From assembly GCF_905175385.1 (NCBI RefSeq), contig NZ_HG992749.1, forward strand, positions 1-64,000: a stretch of DNA of 64,000 nt, given 5' to 3'. The notes beneath the pieces are model-generated. The model was given only the letters and a program-made list of their open reading frames with translations. It was not told the DNA's origin and made no database searches. Within the stretch, counting starts at the first letter, position 1. Each line of letters opens with the position of its first letter. The stretch comes from Vibrio sp. B1FLJ16. GTDB lineage: Bacteria; Pseudomonadota; Gammaproteobacteria; Enterobacterales; Vibrionaceae. A program made the position numbers and the translations under genes. Below are positions 49,665 to 58,136 of this stretch, piece after piece.

Positions 49665-51218
49665 ATGAAAACCATGAAAAGCAAATTAGCAGTGGCGCTA
49701 ATGGCTGCTGGCCTTAGCTTTAACGCTTTAGCTGCAGACATTAAAGTTGGCTACGCTGCTGACCCTGTATCGCTTGACCCGCACGAGCAGCTGTCTGGCG
49801 GTACTCTGCAAATGTCACACATGGTATTTGATCCACTGGTTCGCTTCACTCAGGAAATGGATTTTGAACCTCGCCTGGCAGAAAGCTGGGAGCGTGTTAA
49901 CGATACAACTGTACGTTTCAAACTGCGTGAAGGTGTGAAGTTCCACTCTGGTAACACAATGACTGCAGATGACGTTGTATGGACATTTGAGCGTCTGCAA
50001 AACTCTCCGGATTTTAAAGCAATCTTCGACCCGTACGAGAAAATCGTTAAAGTTGACGACAACACCATTGAGCTTGTGACTAAAGGTCCATACCCACTGG
50101 TTCTGCAAACTGCAACCTACATCTTCCCGATGGACAGCAAGTTCTACACAGGTAAGACAGAAGACGGCAAAGACAAATCTGAGCTGGTTAAGCACGGTAA
50201 CTCATTTGCATCAACTCACGTTTCTGGTACTGGTCCGTTCATCGTGACATCACGTGAACAGGGCGTAAAAGTTGAATTTGAACGTTTCAGCGATTACTGG
50301 GACACAGCGTCAAAAGGTAACGTAGACAAGCTTACACTGGTACCGATCAAAGAAGATGCGACTCGCGTTGCAGCTCTGCTTTCTGGTGGTGTTGATATGA
50401 TTCACCCAGTAGCGCCAAACGATCACAAACGTGTACAAGATGCAGAAGGCATCGATCTGGTAACTCTGCCAGGTACTCGTATCATCACGCTGCAAATGAA
50501 CCAAAACAGCAATGAAGCGCTGAAAGATGTTCGCGTTCGTCAGGCAATTGTGCACGCAATCAACAACGAAGGCATCGTGAAGAAAATCATGAAAGGCTTC
50601 GCAACGGCAGCTGGTCAGCAAAGCCCAGCAGGCTACGTTGGTCACAATGACAAACTGGTTCCTCGCTACGATCTGAAGAAAGCAAAAGAGCTGATGAAAG
50701 AAGCGGGCTACGAGAAAGGCTTCACGCTGACTATGATCGCGCCAAACAACCGTTACGTGAACGATGCGAAAGTAGCACAAGCAGCGGCGGCGATGCTGTC
50801 TAAGATCGGCATCAAGGTTGATCTGAAGACTATGCCTAAAGCGCAATACTGGCCTGAGTTTGATTTGTGTTCAGCAGACATGCTGATGATCGGCTGGCAC
50901 TCAGACACAGAAGATTCTGCGAACTTCAACGAGTTCCTAACTATGACTCGTAACGAAGAGACAGGTCGTGGTCAGTACAACTGTGGTCACTACTCAAACC
51001 CAGAAATGGATAAAGTAGTAGAAGCGGCTAACGTTGAAACGGATCCGGCGAAACGTGCAGAGATGCTTCAAGGTGTAGAAGCAACGCTTTACAACGATGC
51101 AGCGTTCGTACCGCTACACTGGCAAAGTGAAGCTTGGGGCGCGAAGTCTAACGTTAAAGCAGCAGACATCGTAAACCCAATGGTTATGCCTTACTTTGGC
51201 GACCTAGTGGTTGAATAA
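49665..51218 (+). CDS. Extracellular solute-binding protein, DppA/OppA family
   Basis: The product is 517 residues from the ATG at 49665, eight bases after AAGGAG; an in-frame ATG at 49659 is too close to that site. The signal peptide MKTMKSKLAVALMAAGLSFN is followed by cleavage near ALA-AD. The mature protein has the family segments LDPHEQLSGGTLQMSHMVFD, LAESWERVNDTTVRFKLREG, and VRQAIVHAINNEGI. Ligand: peptides are most likely, but other solutes are known for the family. It lies 87 bases after the ATPase gene. Confidence 0.94.
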   Translation: MKTMKSKLAVALMAAGLSFNALAADIKVGYAADPVSLDPHEQLSGGTLQMSHMVFDPLVRFTQEMDFEPRLAESWERVNDTTVRFKLREGVKFHSGNTMTADDVVWTFERLQNSPDFKAIFDPYEKIVKVDDNTIELVTKGPYPLVLQTATYIFPMDSKFYTGKTEDGKDKSELVKHGNSFASTHVSGTGPFIVTSREQGVKVEFERFSDYWDTASKGNVDKLTLVPIKEDATRVAALLSGGVDMIHPVAPNDHKRVQDAEGIDLVTLPGTRIITLQMNQNSNEALKDVRVRQAIVHAINNEGIVKKIMKGFATAAGQQSPAGYVGHNDKLVPRYDLKKAKELMKEAGYEKGFTLTMIAPNNRYVNDAKVAQAAAAMLSKIGIKVDLKTMPKAQYWPEFDLCSADMLMIGWHSDTEDSANFNEFLTMTRNEETGRGQYNCGHYSNPEMDKVVEAANVETDPAKRAEMLQGVEATLYNDAAFVPLHWQSEAWGAKSNVKAADIVNPMVMPYFGDLVVE

Positions 51219-51235
51219 TTACCTTGAGTAATTTT

Positions 51236-51259
51236 TAGGAGGGAGTTCGCTCCCTCCTA
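51236..51259 (+). other. Perfect 10-bp hairpin with TTCG loop after the binding-protein gene
   Basis: TAGGAGGGAG (51236-51245), loop TTCG, CTCCCTCCTA (51250-51259). No T-run follows, so it looks like an mRNA-stabilising stem, not a terminator. It would protect the binding-protein message from 3' decay and set its excess over the permeases. Confidence 0.75.
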
Positions 51260-51393
51260 CATGAGCGCCATAACAAGCTAGTTTTGTTTGGACTCAACAC
51301 TTGGCTCAGTTTTATTTCAGTCGGATTGAGCTGGTCTAAAGACTGAATTTTCTCTCTGTATACAGAGATTTATGGATAGTTAAGGGGCAAGGA

Positions 51394-52371
51394 ATGTTTT
51401 CGTTTCTGGTCAAGCGCCTGTTTCAGGCACTGATAGTGATGTTTGTGATCAGTTTGGTGGCGTTTGCCATTCAGGACAACCTGGGTGACCCGCTGCGTGA
51501 GCTTGTAGGTCAGTCGGTTTCGGAGTCGGAGCGTCAAGCGCTGCGTGATGAACTGGGCCTGAACGATCCCTTTATCACAAAGTACACTCGCTTTGTCGGT
51601 AATGCACTACAAGGTGATTTAGGTACATCATACTTTTTCAAGCGCCCGGCGGTTGAGGTTATTCTTGATAAGCTGGTGGCGACATTAGAGCTCGTGTTTG
51701 GCGCGACGCTCATCATTATTGTTTTCTCTATACCACTCGGGGTGTATTCCGCAATTCACCCGAAAAGTATTTTCACCAAATTTGTTATGGCGATGAGTAG
51801 TGTCGGTATTTCGATTCCTGTCTTCCTGACGGCAATCATGCTGATGTACGTCTTCTCCATCGAACTTGGCTGGCTGCCTTCCTACGGGCGAGGTGAGACG
51901 GCTAACATTCTCGGCTGGGAGTCAGGCTTCTTCACTATTGACGGTATCAAGCACCTGATTCTGCCATGTATCGCACTGGCTTCTATCATGTTACCGCTGT
52001 TTATCCGTCTGGTGCGTTCAGAAATGCTGGAAGTCCTGAGCTCTGAGTACATCAAGTTCGCTAAAGCGAAAGGCCTGAACTTACAAAAGATTTATTACCA
52101 ACATGCACTGAAAAATACCATGCTGCCAGTACTGACAGTGGGTGGTGTGCAAATTGGTACCATGGTGGCCTACACCATTCTGACTGAAACCGTATTCCAG
52201 TGGCCGGGTACCGGTTTCCTTTTCCTCGAGGCGATTAACCGTGTTGATACACCGCTGATCACCGCTTACGTTATCTTTGTTGGTCTGATCTTCGTGGTAA
52301 CTAATACCATCGTTGACTTGCTGTACGGCATCATCAACCCGACTGTTAACCTGACTGGAAAAGGAGCTTAA
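51394..52371 (+). CDS. Peptide-type ABC transporter permease (DppB-like)
   Basis: This 325-residue inner-membrane permease begins MFSFLVKRLFQALIVMFVIS. About six TM segments are visible, with the EAA-like loop EYIKFAKAKGLNLQKIYYQH facing the ATPase. The N-terminal half has the usual DppB periplasmic loop (about 30-95). It stops two bases before the next permease gene. Confidence 0.95.
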   Translation: MFSFLVKRLFQALIVMFVISLVAFAIQDNLGDPLRELVGQSVSESERQALRDELGLNDPFITKYTRFVGNALQGDLGTSYFFKRPAVEVILDKLVATLELVFGATLIIIVFSIPLGVYSAIHPKSIFTKFVMAMSSVGISIPVFLTAIMLMYVFSIELGWLPSYGRGETANILGWESGFFTIDGIKHLILPCIALASIMLPLFIRLVRSEMLEVLSSEYIKFAKAKGLNLQKIYYQHALKNTMLPVLTVGGVQIGTMVAYTILTETVFQWPGTGFLFLEAINRVDTPLITAYVIFVGLIFVVTNTIVDLLYGIINPTVNLTGKGA

Positions 52372-52373
52372 TC

Positions 52374-53318
52374 ATGAGCCAATCTAATGTAGCTGCTGCT
52401 CCTTCTGCATGGGAGCGCTTTAAAAACTCGGACTTCCTGTACTACTTTAAGCGCGATAAAGTGGCAATGGCGAGTTTCACGGTGTTTATGGTGTTTTTGG
52501 TGTTGGCACTTGCTGCGCCAGTTCTGGCACCAACTGACCCGTATGACCTGACTTCTATCGACATCATGGACTCAGAGTTGCCACCTTCATGGATGGAAGA
52601 CGGCGACAAGCGTTTTGTTCTGGGTACGGATGAGCAAGGTCGTGACATCTTATCGACCATTCTTTACGGTTCGCGCTTGTCACTGACTATCGGCTTCCTG
52701 GCCGTAGGTTTGCAGCTGGTTCTGGGTATCATCATTGGTCTGTCTGCAGGTTACTTTGGTGGCCGTATTGACAGCTTCCTGATGCGTTTTGCTGATGTTC
52801 AGTTGTCGTTCTCAACCATGATGGTAGCAATCATTGTATCGGCGATTTTCAAGGCCAGCTTTGGCAGTGATTTCTACAGCCAATATGCGGTAGTGATGCT
52901 GGTGGTCATCATCGGTGTGGCAGAATGGCCACAGTACGCACGTACTATCCGTGCATCGGTACTGGCAGAGAAGAAAAAGGAATACGTTGAAGCGGCACGC
53001 GTGATGGGCTTTAAAGCGCCACGTATCATGTTCCGCCACATCCTACCGAACTGTCTGTCGCCAATCCTGGTTATTTCGACAGTACAGGTAGCGAATGCGA
53101 TCATGTCTGAGGCGGCGCTGTCGTTCTTAGGTCTGGGTCTGCCAGTGGATCAGCCGTCACTGGGCGCACTGATTAGTATCGGTTTTAATTACATCTTCTC
53201 TGGTGCATGGTGGATTACTGCTTTCCCTGGCATTGTGTTGGTCACACTGGTATTGGTTATCAACCTGCTGGGTGACTGGTTGCGTGATGTATTTAACCCA
53301 AAACTGTATAAAGGTTAA
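52374..53318 (+). CDS. Peptide-type ABC transporter permease (DppC-like)
   Basis: This 314-residue permease pairs with the DppB-like protein. The DppC-type segment LGTDEQGRDILSTILYGSRL near residue 80 is diagnostic, and the EAA loop reads EYVEAARVMGFKAPRIMFRH. Six TM segments fit. It begins two bases after the first permease and ends the operon at a strong terminator. Confidence 0.95.
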   Translation: MSQSNVAAAPSAWERFKNSDFLYYFKRDKVAMASFTVFMVFLVLALAAPVLAPTDPYDLTSIDIMDSELPPSWMEDGDKRFVLGTDEQGRDILSTILYGSRLSLTIGFLAVGLQLVLGIIIGLSAGYFGGRIDSFLMRFADVQLSFSTMMVAIIVSAIFKASFGSDFYSQYAVVMLVVIIGVAEWPQYARTIRASVLAEKKKEYVEAARVMGFKAPRIMFRHILPNCLSPILVISTVQVANAIMSEAALSFLGLGLPVDQPSLGALISIGFNYIFSGAWWITAFPGIVLVTLVLVINLLGDWLRDVFNPKLYKG

Positions 53319-53365
53319 TAATTTAGCGACTAAGTGTTGTTAATTCACTAAAATCCTTCCTAAAC

Positions 53366-53398
53366 TAAGAGCCGGATGAATTTTCGGCTCTTTTTTTG
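53366..53398 (+). terminator. Terminator of the peptide ABC operon
   Basis: AAGAGCCG (53367-53374) and CGGCTCTTTTTTT (from 53385) form the stem and T-run. Confidence 0.9.
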
Positions 53399-53474
53399 CA
53401 AGTCATTCTTCGTTCACAGTTTTTTGGCGCTTTGTCGTCATAATTACCTTACCTACTAGTTTAAAGTGAAGCGT

Positions 53475-54449
53475 ATGGAATTGAAGAAGGCACAATACCC
53501 ATCTCATCGTATCCAACTAAGCCTCAGTCTGGGTTTATTATTGGGACTCAGTCAGTTTTCCAGCCCTGTAAAGGCGGACGATTTCCTTTGTGATGCCGTT
53601 CAGTCCAGTAATAAAGATCTCCCGAAGCTTGAGTCGACATGTCCTATTGGCAAAGGGTTATGGGGAAAGAAACTGCCGCCTAAGGGCAGCGAATTCTACT
53701 GGATTCAGTGTGGTTTGTTGCCAAAGCCGATGACAGTCGCACAATCTAAACCTCTGTATATCAAAATAACTACCGATGTCTGGATGAAGCCAGAAAAGAA
53801 TGGTTACCGCTGTCTGATTGGCCCATATCTAGACGCAGGTCAGGCAGTTACTGATTTACGGGAAGTTAAAACCTTACCAGATTACAAAGAGGCGTTTATC
53901 CGGGTAGTCGGAGAGAGCAATGCCAGGCAAGTCAAACCAAACCCGCCTAAAGCTAAGGCCGTAAGTCCTAAGCCGACAACCCCTGCCAGTGCTGTTACTC
54001 CTGCGGCTGACGTAATCAGTGTTCCCGCCAAAAAAGCACAGACGAAGTCCGCCGTCACACAGGCAACCACTAAGCCATCTACAAAGTCCGAATCTAAACC
54101 ATTAGTGAAGGGCAATAATGCGATTACCGTACGTCTGACAGCCTCGGTACAGGATAAAACCTATGTTGTGCCTTATCTGGTTGAGAACCGTAACCAATTT
54201 TATATGGAACATGGAACACCTTGGAATAGACTTAACTACGACGATGCCAGTCAGATATGTCACCAGTTAGGTATGTCTCTGGTAACCCATGATGAATTTA
54301 AAGCGCTGAGAAGCTCAGGGGTGATGGAAAAGAATCGTTGGCCGCTTCAACTGCCGTATTGGGGAAAAGATAAGATTGGTCTTTTTGCTGACCGCATACC
54401 GAACCAGCTAACGGGGACCTCTTTGCTGAATGTGCTGTGCGTTAAGTGA
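53475..54449 (+). CDS. Secreted SPOR-like protein of unknown function
   Basis: The product is 324 residues from the ATG at 53475 (a GTG nine bases earlier is possible). The N-terminal hydrophobic stretch LSLSLGLLLGLSQFSSPVKA is a signal peptide. Residues about 72-146 (FYWIQCGLLPKP to GPYLDAGQAVTDLREVK) look like a SPOR peptidoglycan-binding domain. A Pro/Ala/Lys linker follows (about 150-210), then a C-terminal domain with PWNRLNYDDASQICHQLGMS and RWPLQLPYWG, which is unassigned but resembles the folds seen in formylglycine/lectin-like modules. It could act at the septum; that is inference. Confidence 0.8.
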   Translation: MELKKAQYPSHRIQLSLSLGLLLGLSQFSSPVKADDFLCDAVQSSNKDLPKLESTCPIGKGLWGKKLPPKGSEFYWIQCGLLPKPMTVAQSKPLYIKITTDVWMKPEKNGYRCLIGPYLDAGQAVTDLREVKTLPDYKEAFIRVVGESNARQVKPNPPKAKAVSPKPTTPASAVTPAADVISVPAKKAQTKSAVTQATTKPSTKSESKPLVKGNNAITVRLTASVQDKTYVVPYLVENRNQFYMEHGTPWNRLNYDDASQICHQLGMSLVTHDEFKALRSSGVMEKNRWPLQLPYWGKDKIGLFADRIPNQLTGTSLLNVLCVK

Positions 54450-54567
54450 TGATTGTGCGCGTTATCTGCATGCTGGTGGACAATGGTGCCTGGAAGGGAC
54501 TGCAATACATCTGGTTAGCTGACAGAGAATGTGTACGCTAAGCTTGTGACAATATCGCCAATTGGTC

Positions 54568-54589
54568 ATAATGTTACTAGTAACATTAT
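54568..54589. promoter_or_regulatory. GntR operator before gntR (22-base perfect palindrome)
   Basis: The core ATGTTACTAGTAACAT lies within a 22-base perfect inverted repeat centred between 54578 and 54579, 18 bases before the gntR ATG. It matches the operators at gntK/gntT except for CTAG in place of the central CCGG or TCGG, and suggests autoregulation. Confidence 0.82.
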
Positions 54590-54606
54590 TAACAAGTCAC
54601 ACACTT

Positions 54607-55614
54607 ATGACCCAACATAATAAAAAGACACGCACGACACTACAGGATGTCGCCGACCAGGTTGGTGTAACAAAGATGACGGTCTCGCGCTATATGCGTA
54701 ATCCGGAATCCGTTGCTGAAAAAACTCGGGTAAAAATTGCCGCAGTTATTGAGGAGATGGGTTATATCGAAAACCGTGCTCCGGCAATGCTGTCCAAATC
54801 TTCCAGCAAAGCGATTGGTATTTTACTTCCTTCTCTGTCCAACCAGATTTTTGCCTCTTTTGTTCAGGGCATAGAAATGGTCACTAAAGCTAACGGTTAT
54901 GAGACGCTTCTGGCTCACTTTAGCTATGATGTGGCGGAAGAAGAGCGCAAGATTGCCTCATTACTTTCTTATCAGGTTGATGGCCTGATCCTGACTGAAA
55001 GCAACCATACCCCACGTACCTTACAGATGATCCAAAATGCGGGCATACCCGTTGTAGAAACCATGGAACTGCCCGATCAGCCAATTGATATGGCGGTTGG
55101 TCTGGATCATGAAGATGCATCATACAGCGCAGTAAAGCGTATGTTAGATTCCGGCAAGCGAACCATTGTCTATTTTGGCGCGCGTCTGGATACCCGTACC
55201 AAGCTGCGTATGCAAGGTTACGATCGAGCTATGGCAGAAGCGGGTCTTGAATCAAAACATGTGCTGACTGGTGAACACTCCAGTTATTCACTGGCCCATG
55301 AGCTTTTAGCGCAAGCTCTGGAAATTTATCCCGATATGGATGGTGTGTTCTGTACCAACGATGACATTGCTATCGGCACCATACTCAGTGCTCAACAGCG
55401 CGGCATTCAGATACCTCAGCAGCTCGCGGTAGTTGGGTATAACGCGTTGGACATCGGCCAGACAATCAGCCCGAAGCTGACCAGTGTCGATACGCCTCGT
55501 TTTGAGATTGGCAAGAAGAGTGCAGAACTGTTAATCGCGCGACTCAAAGGCGAAGACCAGTCAGAGCAGGTAGTTGACATGGGGTATGAAATCACGGCAG
55601 GTGAGAGTGTGTAA
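54607..55614 (+). CDS. gntR: Gluconate operon repressor GntR (LacI family)
   Basis: The product is 335 residues from the ATG at 54607 (MTQHNKKTRTTLQDVADQVG); the longer reading from a TTG at 54562 would translate the operator and is rejected. The LacI HTH reads TLQDVADQVGVTKMTVSRYM with the hinge helix near residue 55. The effector domain follows (AIGILLPSLSNQIFASFVQG onward). Its place beside edd-gntK and gntT-eda, and the matching palindromes, support control by gluconate or gluconate-6-phosphate. Confidence 0.93.
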   Translation: MTQHNKKTRTTLQDVADQVGVTKMTVSRYMRNPESVAEKTRVKIAAVIEEMGYIENRAPAMLSKSSSKAIGILLPSLSNQIFASFVQGIEMVTKANGYETLLAHFSYDVAEEERKIASLLSYQVDGLILTESNHTPRTLQMIQNAGIPVVETMELPDQPIDMAVGLDHEDASYSAVKRMLDSGKRTIVYFGARLDTRTKLRMQGYDRAMAEAGLESKHVLTGEHSSYSLAHELLAQALEIYPDMDGVFCTNDDIAIGTILSAQQRGIQIPQQLAVVGYNALDIGQTISPKLTSVDTPRFEIGKKSAELLIARLKGEDQSEQVVDMGYEITAGESV

Positions 55615-55630
55615 CTCCTTTCTAAGCTAA

Positions 55631-55668
55631 AGAAAAGCGGAGTGTGGAGCACTCCGCTTTTTGTTTTA
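55631..55668. terminator. Bidirectional terminator between gntR and edd
   Basis: AAAAGCGGAGTG (55633-55644) and CACTCCGCTTTT (55650-55661) form a perfect stem with T's downstream and A's upstream. Confidence 0.92.
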
Positions 55669-57462
55669 GACAATAAAGCTTGCCCCTTGGTCGGCACTGG
55701 AAACATTATGACGGATCACCGCAAACAATCCGCGCCCCCATGTCTGCTGCATTGATTCGGTATCTAGCTGAAATATTTCACGGCCAGAAGTGTCAGCTAA
55801 ATTATTCAGTTCGCCAGTCTGGCAATCGACACTAATCGTATCGCCATCACGCACTAAACCAATCGCGCCACCACGAATTGCTTCGGGTGATATATGAATC
55901 GCAGACGGGATCTTACCTGATGCTCCTGACAAACGACCGTCTGTCACCAGCGCGACTTTAAAGCCTGCTTTCTGTACGTTACCCAGAATAGGCATCAGTT
56001 TATGTAACTCCGGCATACCATTTGCGGCGGGACCGTTGTGTGTCACCACGACAATGCAGTCTTTATTAAGGTCGCCACGTTTGTAAGCGGCTTCTACTTC
56101 GTGCTGGCACTGGAATACCACCGCTGGTGCTTCAATAATGCGCTGTTCTTCTTTGACGGCAGAAACTTTAACCACGGCTTTACCTAAGTTGCCGTTCAGC
56201 ACGCGTGTACCACCTGTGTTTTGGAATACCGCTTCTGATGAGGCAATAACTTCACTGTCCCCGCTACCCTGACAGGTCGCCCAAATCAGTTTGTCATTTT
56301 TCAGACGTGGTATCGTCATTTGATCAGAGAACTCCCCGAACACAGGCTTCACGTCACGATGCAGGAGATCGGATTCGTTCAGACGGTACATCAGCGCGGG
56401 TACGCCACCGGCTGCCTGAAACGCATTCATATCCGCGGGACCATTCGGGTATACGCGTGCCAGCAGTGGCACAACTTCTGATAAATCACTGATGTCCTGC
56501 CAGGTTAATAAGATACCAGCAGCGCGAGCGACGGCGACCATATGAATGGTGTGGTTAGTACTGCCGCCAGATGCTAGCAGCGCAATGATACCGTTGATTA
56601 GGCTCTTTTCCGTTACAACTTCAGCCAGAGGACGGAAATTGCTGGAGCCTGTAGTCATGGACGCTATCTTCAGTGCCGCATGGTCTGTTAGCGCTTTACG
56701 CAGTTCACTATACGGGTGGATAAACGCAGAGCCTGGTAGCATTAGGCCCATGGCTTCGAACACTAACTGGTTAGTATTGGCTGTGCCGTAAAAGGTACAG
56801 GTACCTGCGGAGTGATAAGCGCGGCACTCCATATCCAGTAAGGCATCTTTACCGACTTCACCCGCAGCGTACTTCTGGCGCACATCGACTTTTTCTTCGT
56901 TGCTGATACCTGTGGCCATCAGACCTGCAGGTACAAATGCTGTCGGCAAGTGAGCGTAGGAAAGCGCCCCCATCAGCTGACCCGGTGCGATCTTGTCGCA
57001 GATACCCAGCAACAGTGTGGCATCGAAGACGTTGTGGCTCAGTGATAACGCGGTTGATTGCGCGATTAAGTCACGGGAAAACAGTGACATATCCATACCA
57101 GCCTGACCCTGTGTCACCCCATCGCACATCGCGGGAACACAACCTGCCACCTGAGCGGTGTGGCCATACTTCGCCAGTACTTGTTTAATTTGCGTCGGAT
57201 AGCTCTGATAAGGCTGGTGGGCACTCAACATGTCATTATAAGCGCTGATAAGTGCAACATTGGAATGGGTGAAATCGAGAATATTCTCTTTTTCTGTAGA
57301 GCATGACGCAGCAACGGCATGAGCAAGGTTACCGCAAGACAAGCCGACTCGTCCTTTTCCGGCTTCAGCCTGGCTTTCTGTTCGTGCTAGAAATGATGCG
57401 CGTGCCTCCCGGCTACGCTCGGTCAAACGCTCTGTAACGTTGAGAATAACAGGGTGGGTCAT
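55666..57462 (-). CDS. edd: 6-Phosphogluconate dehydratase
   Basis: This 598-residue IlvD/Edd family iron-sulfur enzyme turns 6-phosphogluconate into KDPG, the first step of the Entner-Doudoroff path. It starts MTHPVILNVTERLTERSREA. Cluster and metal segments are AGCVPAMCDGVTQGQAGMDM, LLGICDKIAPGQLMGAL and GTCTFYGTANTNQ. The C-terminal VTDGRLSGASGKIPSAIHIS is the conserved barrel signature. The gene overlaps gntK by four bases, so they are coupled. Confidence 0.97.
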   Translation of the reverse strand: MTHPVILNVTERLTERSREARASFLARTESQAEAGKGRVGLSCGNLAHAVAASCSTEKENILDFTHSNVALISAYNDMLSAHQPYQSYPTQIKQVLAKYGHTAQVAGCVPAMCDGVTQGQAGMDMSLFSRDLIAQSTALSLSHNVFDATLLLGICDKIAPGQLMGALSYAHLPTAFVPAGLMATGISNEEKVDVRQKYAAGEVGKDALLDMECRAYHSAGTCTFYGTANTNQLVFEAMGLMLPGSAFIHPYSELRKALTDHAALKIASMTTGSSNFRPLAEVVTEKSLINGIIALLASGGSTNHTIHMVAVARAAGILLTWQDISDLSEVVPLLARVYPNGPADMNAFQAAGGVPALMYRLNESDLLHRDVKPVFGEFSDQMTIPRLKNDKLIWATCQGSGDSEVIASSEAVFQNTGGTRVLNGNLGKAVVKVSAVKEEQRIIEAPAVVFQCQHEVEAAYKRGDLNKDCIVVVTHNGPAANGMPELHKLMPILGNVQKAGFKVALVTDGRLSGASGKIPSAIHISPEAIRGGAIGLVRDGDTISVDCQTGELNNLADTSGREIFQLDTESMQQTWGRGLFAVIRHNVSSADQGASFIV

Positions 57463-57983
57463 AACGCTACCTCAACAGGTTGTTGTTGCAGTTCTGCTGC
57501 AGAGCGCTCGACAATATCACTGATGTCGCCATCGATACTCACGCTTAGCGTCTTAGGTTCGTTATCCGGGCGCTCCAGGGTTTCGAACTGGCTCTTCACC
57601 ATGTTTTCTTTCATGAAATGCCCCTGGCGCATGCGCATGCGATTGAGGATAAGTGCCATATCGCCATCAAGGAATAAGAAGGTCACGTTGTCGTTGCCTT
57701 CGCGGATCTGATCGCGGTAACTCTTTTTCAGTGCTGAACAGACAATAATGCCGTGCTCATTCTTGCTTTCCAGGCTGTAAGCCGCATCGCGAATGCGCTC
57801 TAACCATGGCTTGCGGTCGTCATCATTAAGCGGCTGACCAGATGCCATTTTCTGGATGTTTGCTCGCGGGTGAAGGTCATCACCATCGATGAATTTACGC
57901 CCCAGCTTTCTTGCCAGTTGCTCGCCAATTGTGCTTTTTCCGCTAGCACACACACCCATAACGATGACACTACTACCAGCCAT
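57459..57983 (-). CDS. gntK: Gluconokinase
   Basis: This 174-residue P-loop kinase phosphorylates gluconate to 6-phosphogluconate. Walker A is GVCASGKSTIG at residues 10-20, followed by FIDGDDLHPRANIQKMASGQ, the gluconate-binding segment, and CSALKKSYRDQIR, the family motif. It precedes edd with a four-base overlap; the promoter is in the divergent spacer with gntT that carries two GntR sites. Confidence 0.96.
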   Translation of the reverse strand: MAGSSVIVMGVCASGKSTIGEQLARKLGRKFIDGDDLHPRANIQKMASGQPLNDDDRKPWLERIRDAAYSLESKNEHGIIVCSALKKSYRDQIREGNDNVTFLFLDGDMALILNRMRMRQGHFMKENMVKSQFETLERPDNEPKTLSVSIDGDISDIVERSAAELQQQPVEVAL

Positions 57984-58058
57984 AATTTATCCTCATAACT
58001 AAAGTTGCGCGTGATCTCAATTTTTGAATTCACTTGAAAATTTAGGTTTATCTTATTC

Positions 58059-58088
58059 ATGTTATCGGTAACATGTTACCGGTAACTT
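58059..58088. promoter_or_regulatory. Two overlapping GntR operators between gntK and gntT
   Basis: ATGTTATCGGTAACAT (58059-58074) and ATGTTACCGGTAACTT (58073-58088) share two bases. They lie in the divergent promoter and should let GntR shut both transcripts at once. The third site is before gntR. Confidence 0.88.
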
Positions 58089-58136
58089 AAATAAATGTGA
58101 ACCAAAACACAAACTATAATTCTTAAAGGTGAACCT

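Noticed and set aside
54562..54606. A 15-residue longer GntR from a TTG
   Set aside because: It would read through the operator palindrome and does not resemble the LacI N-terminus.
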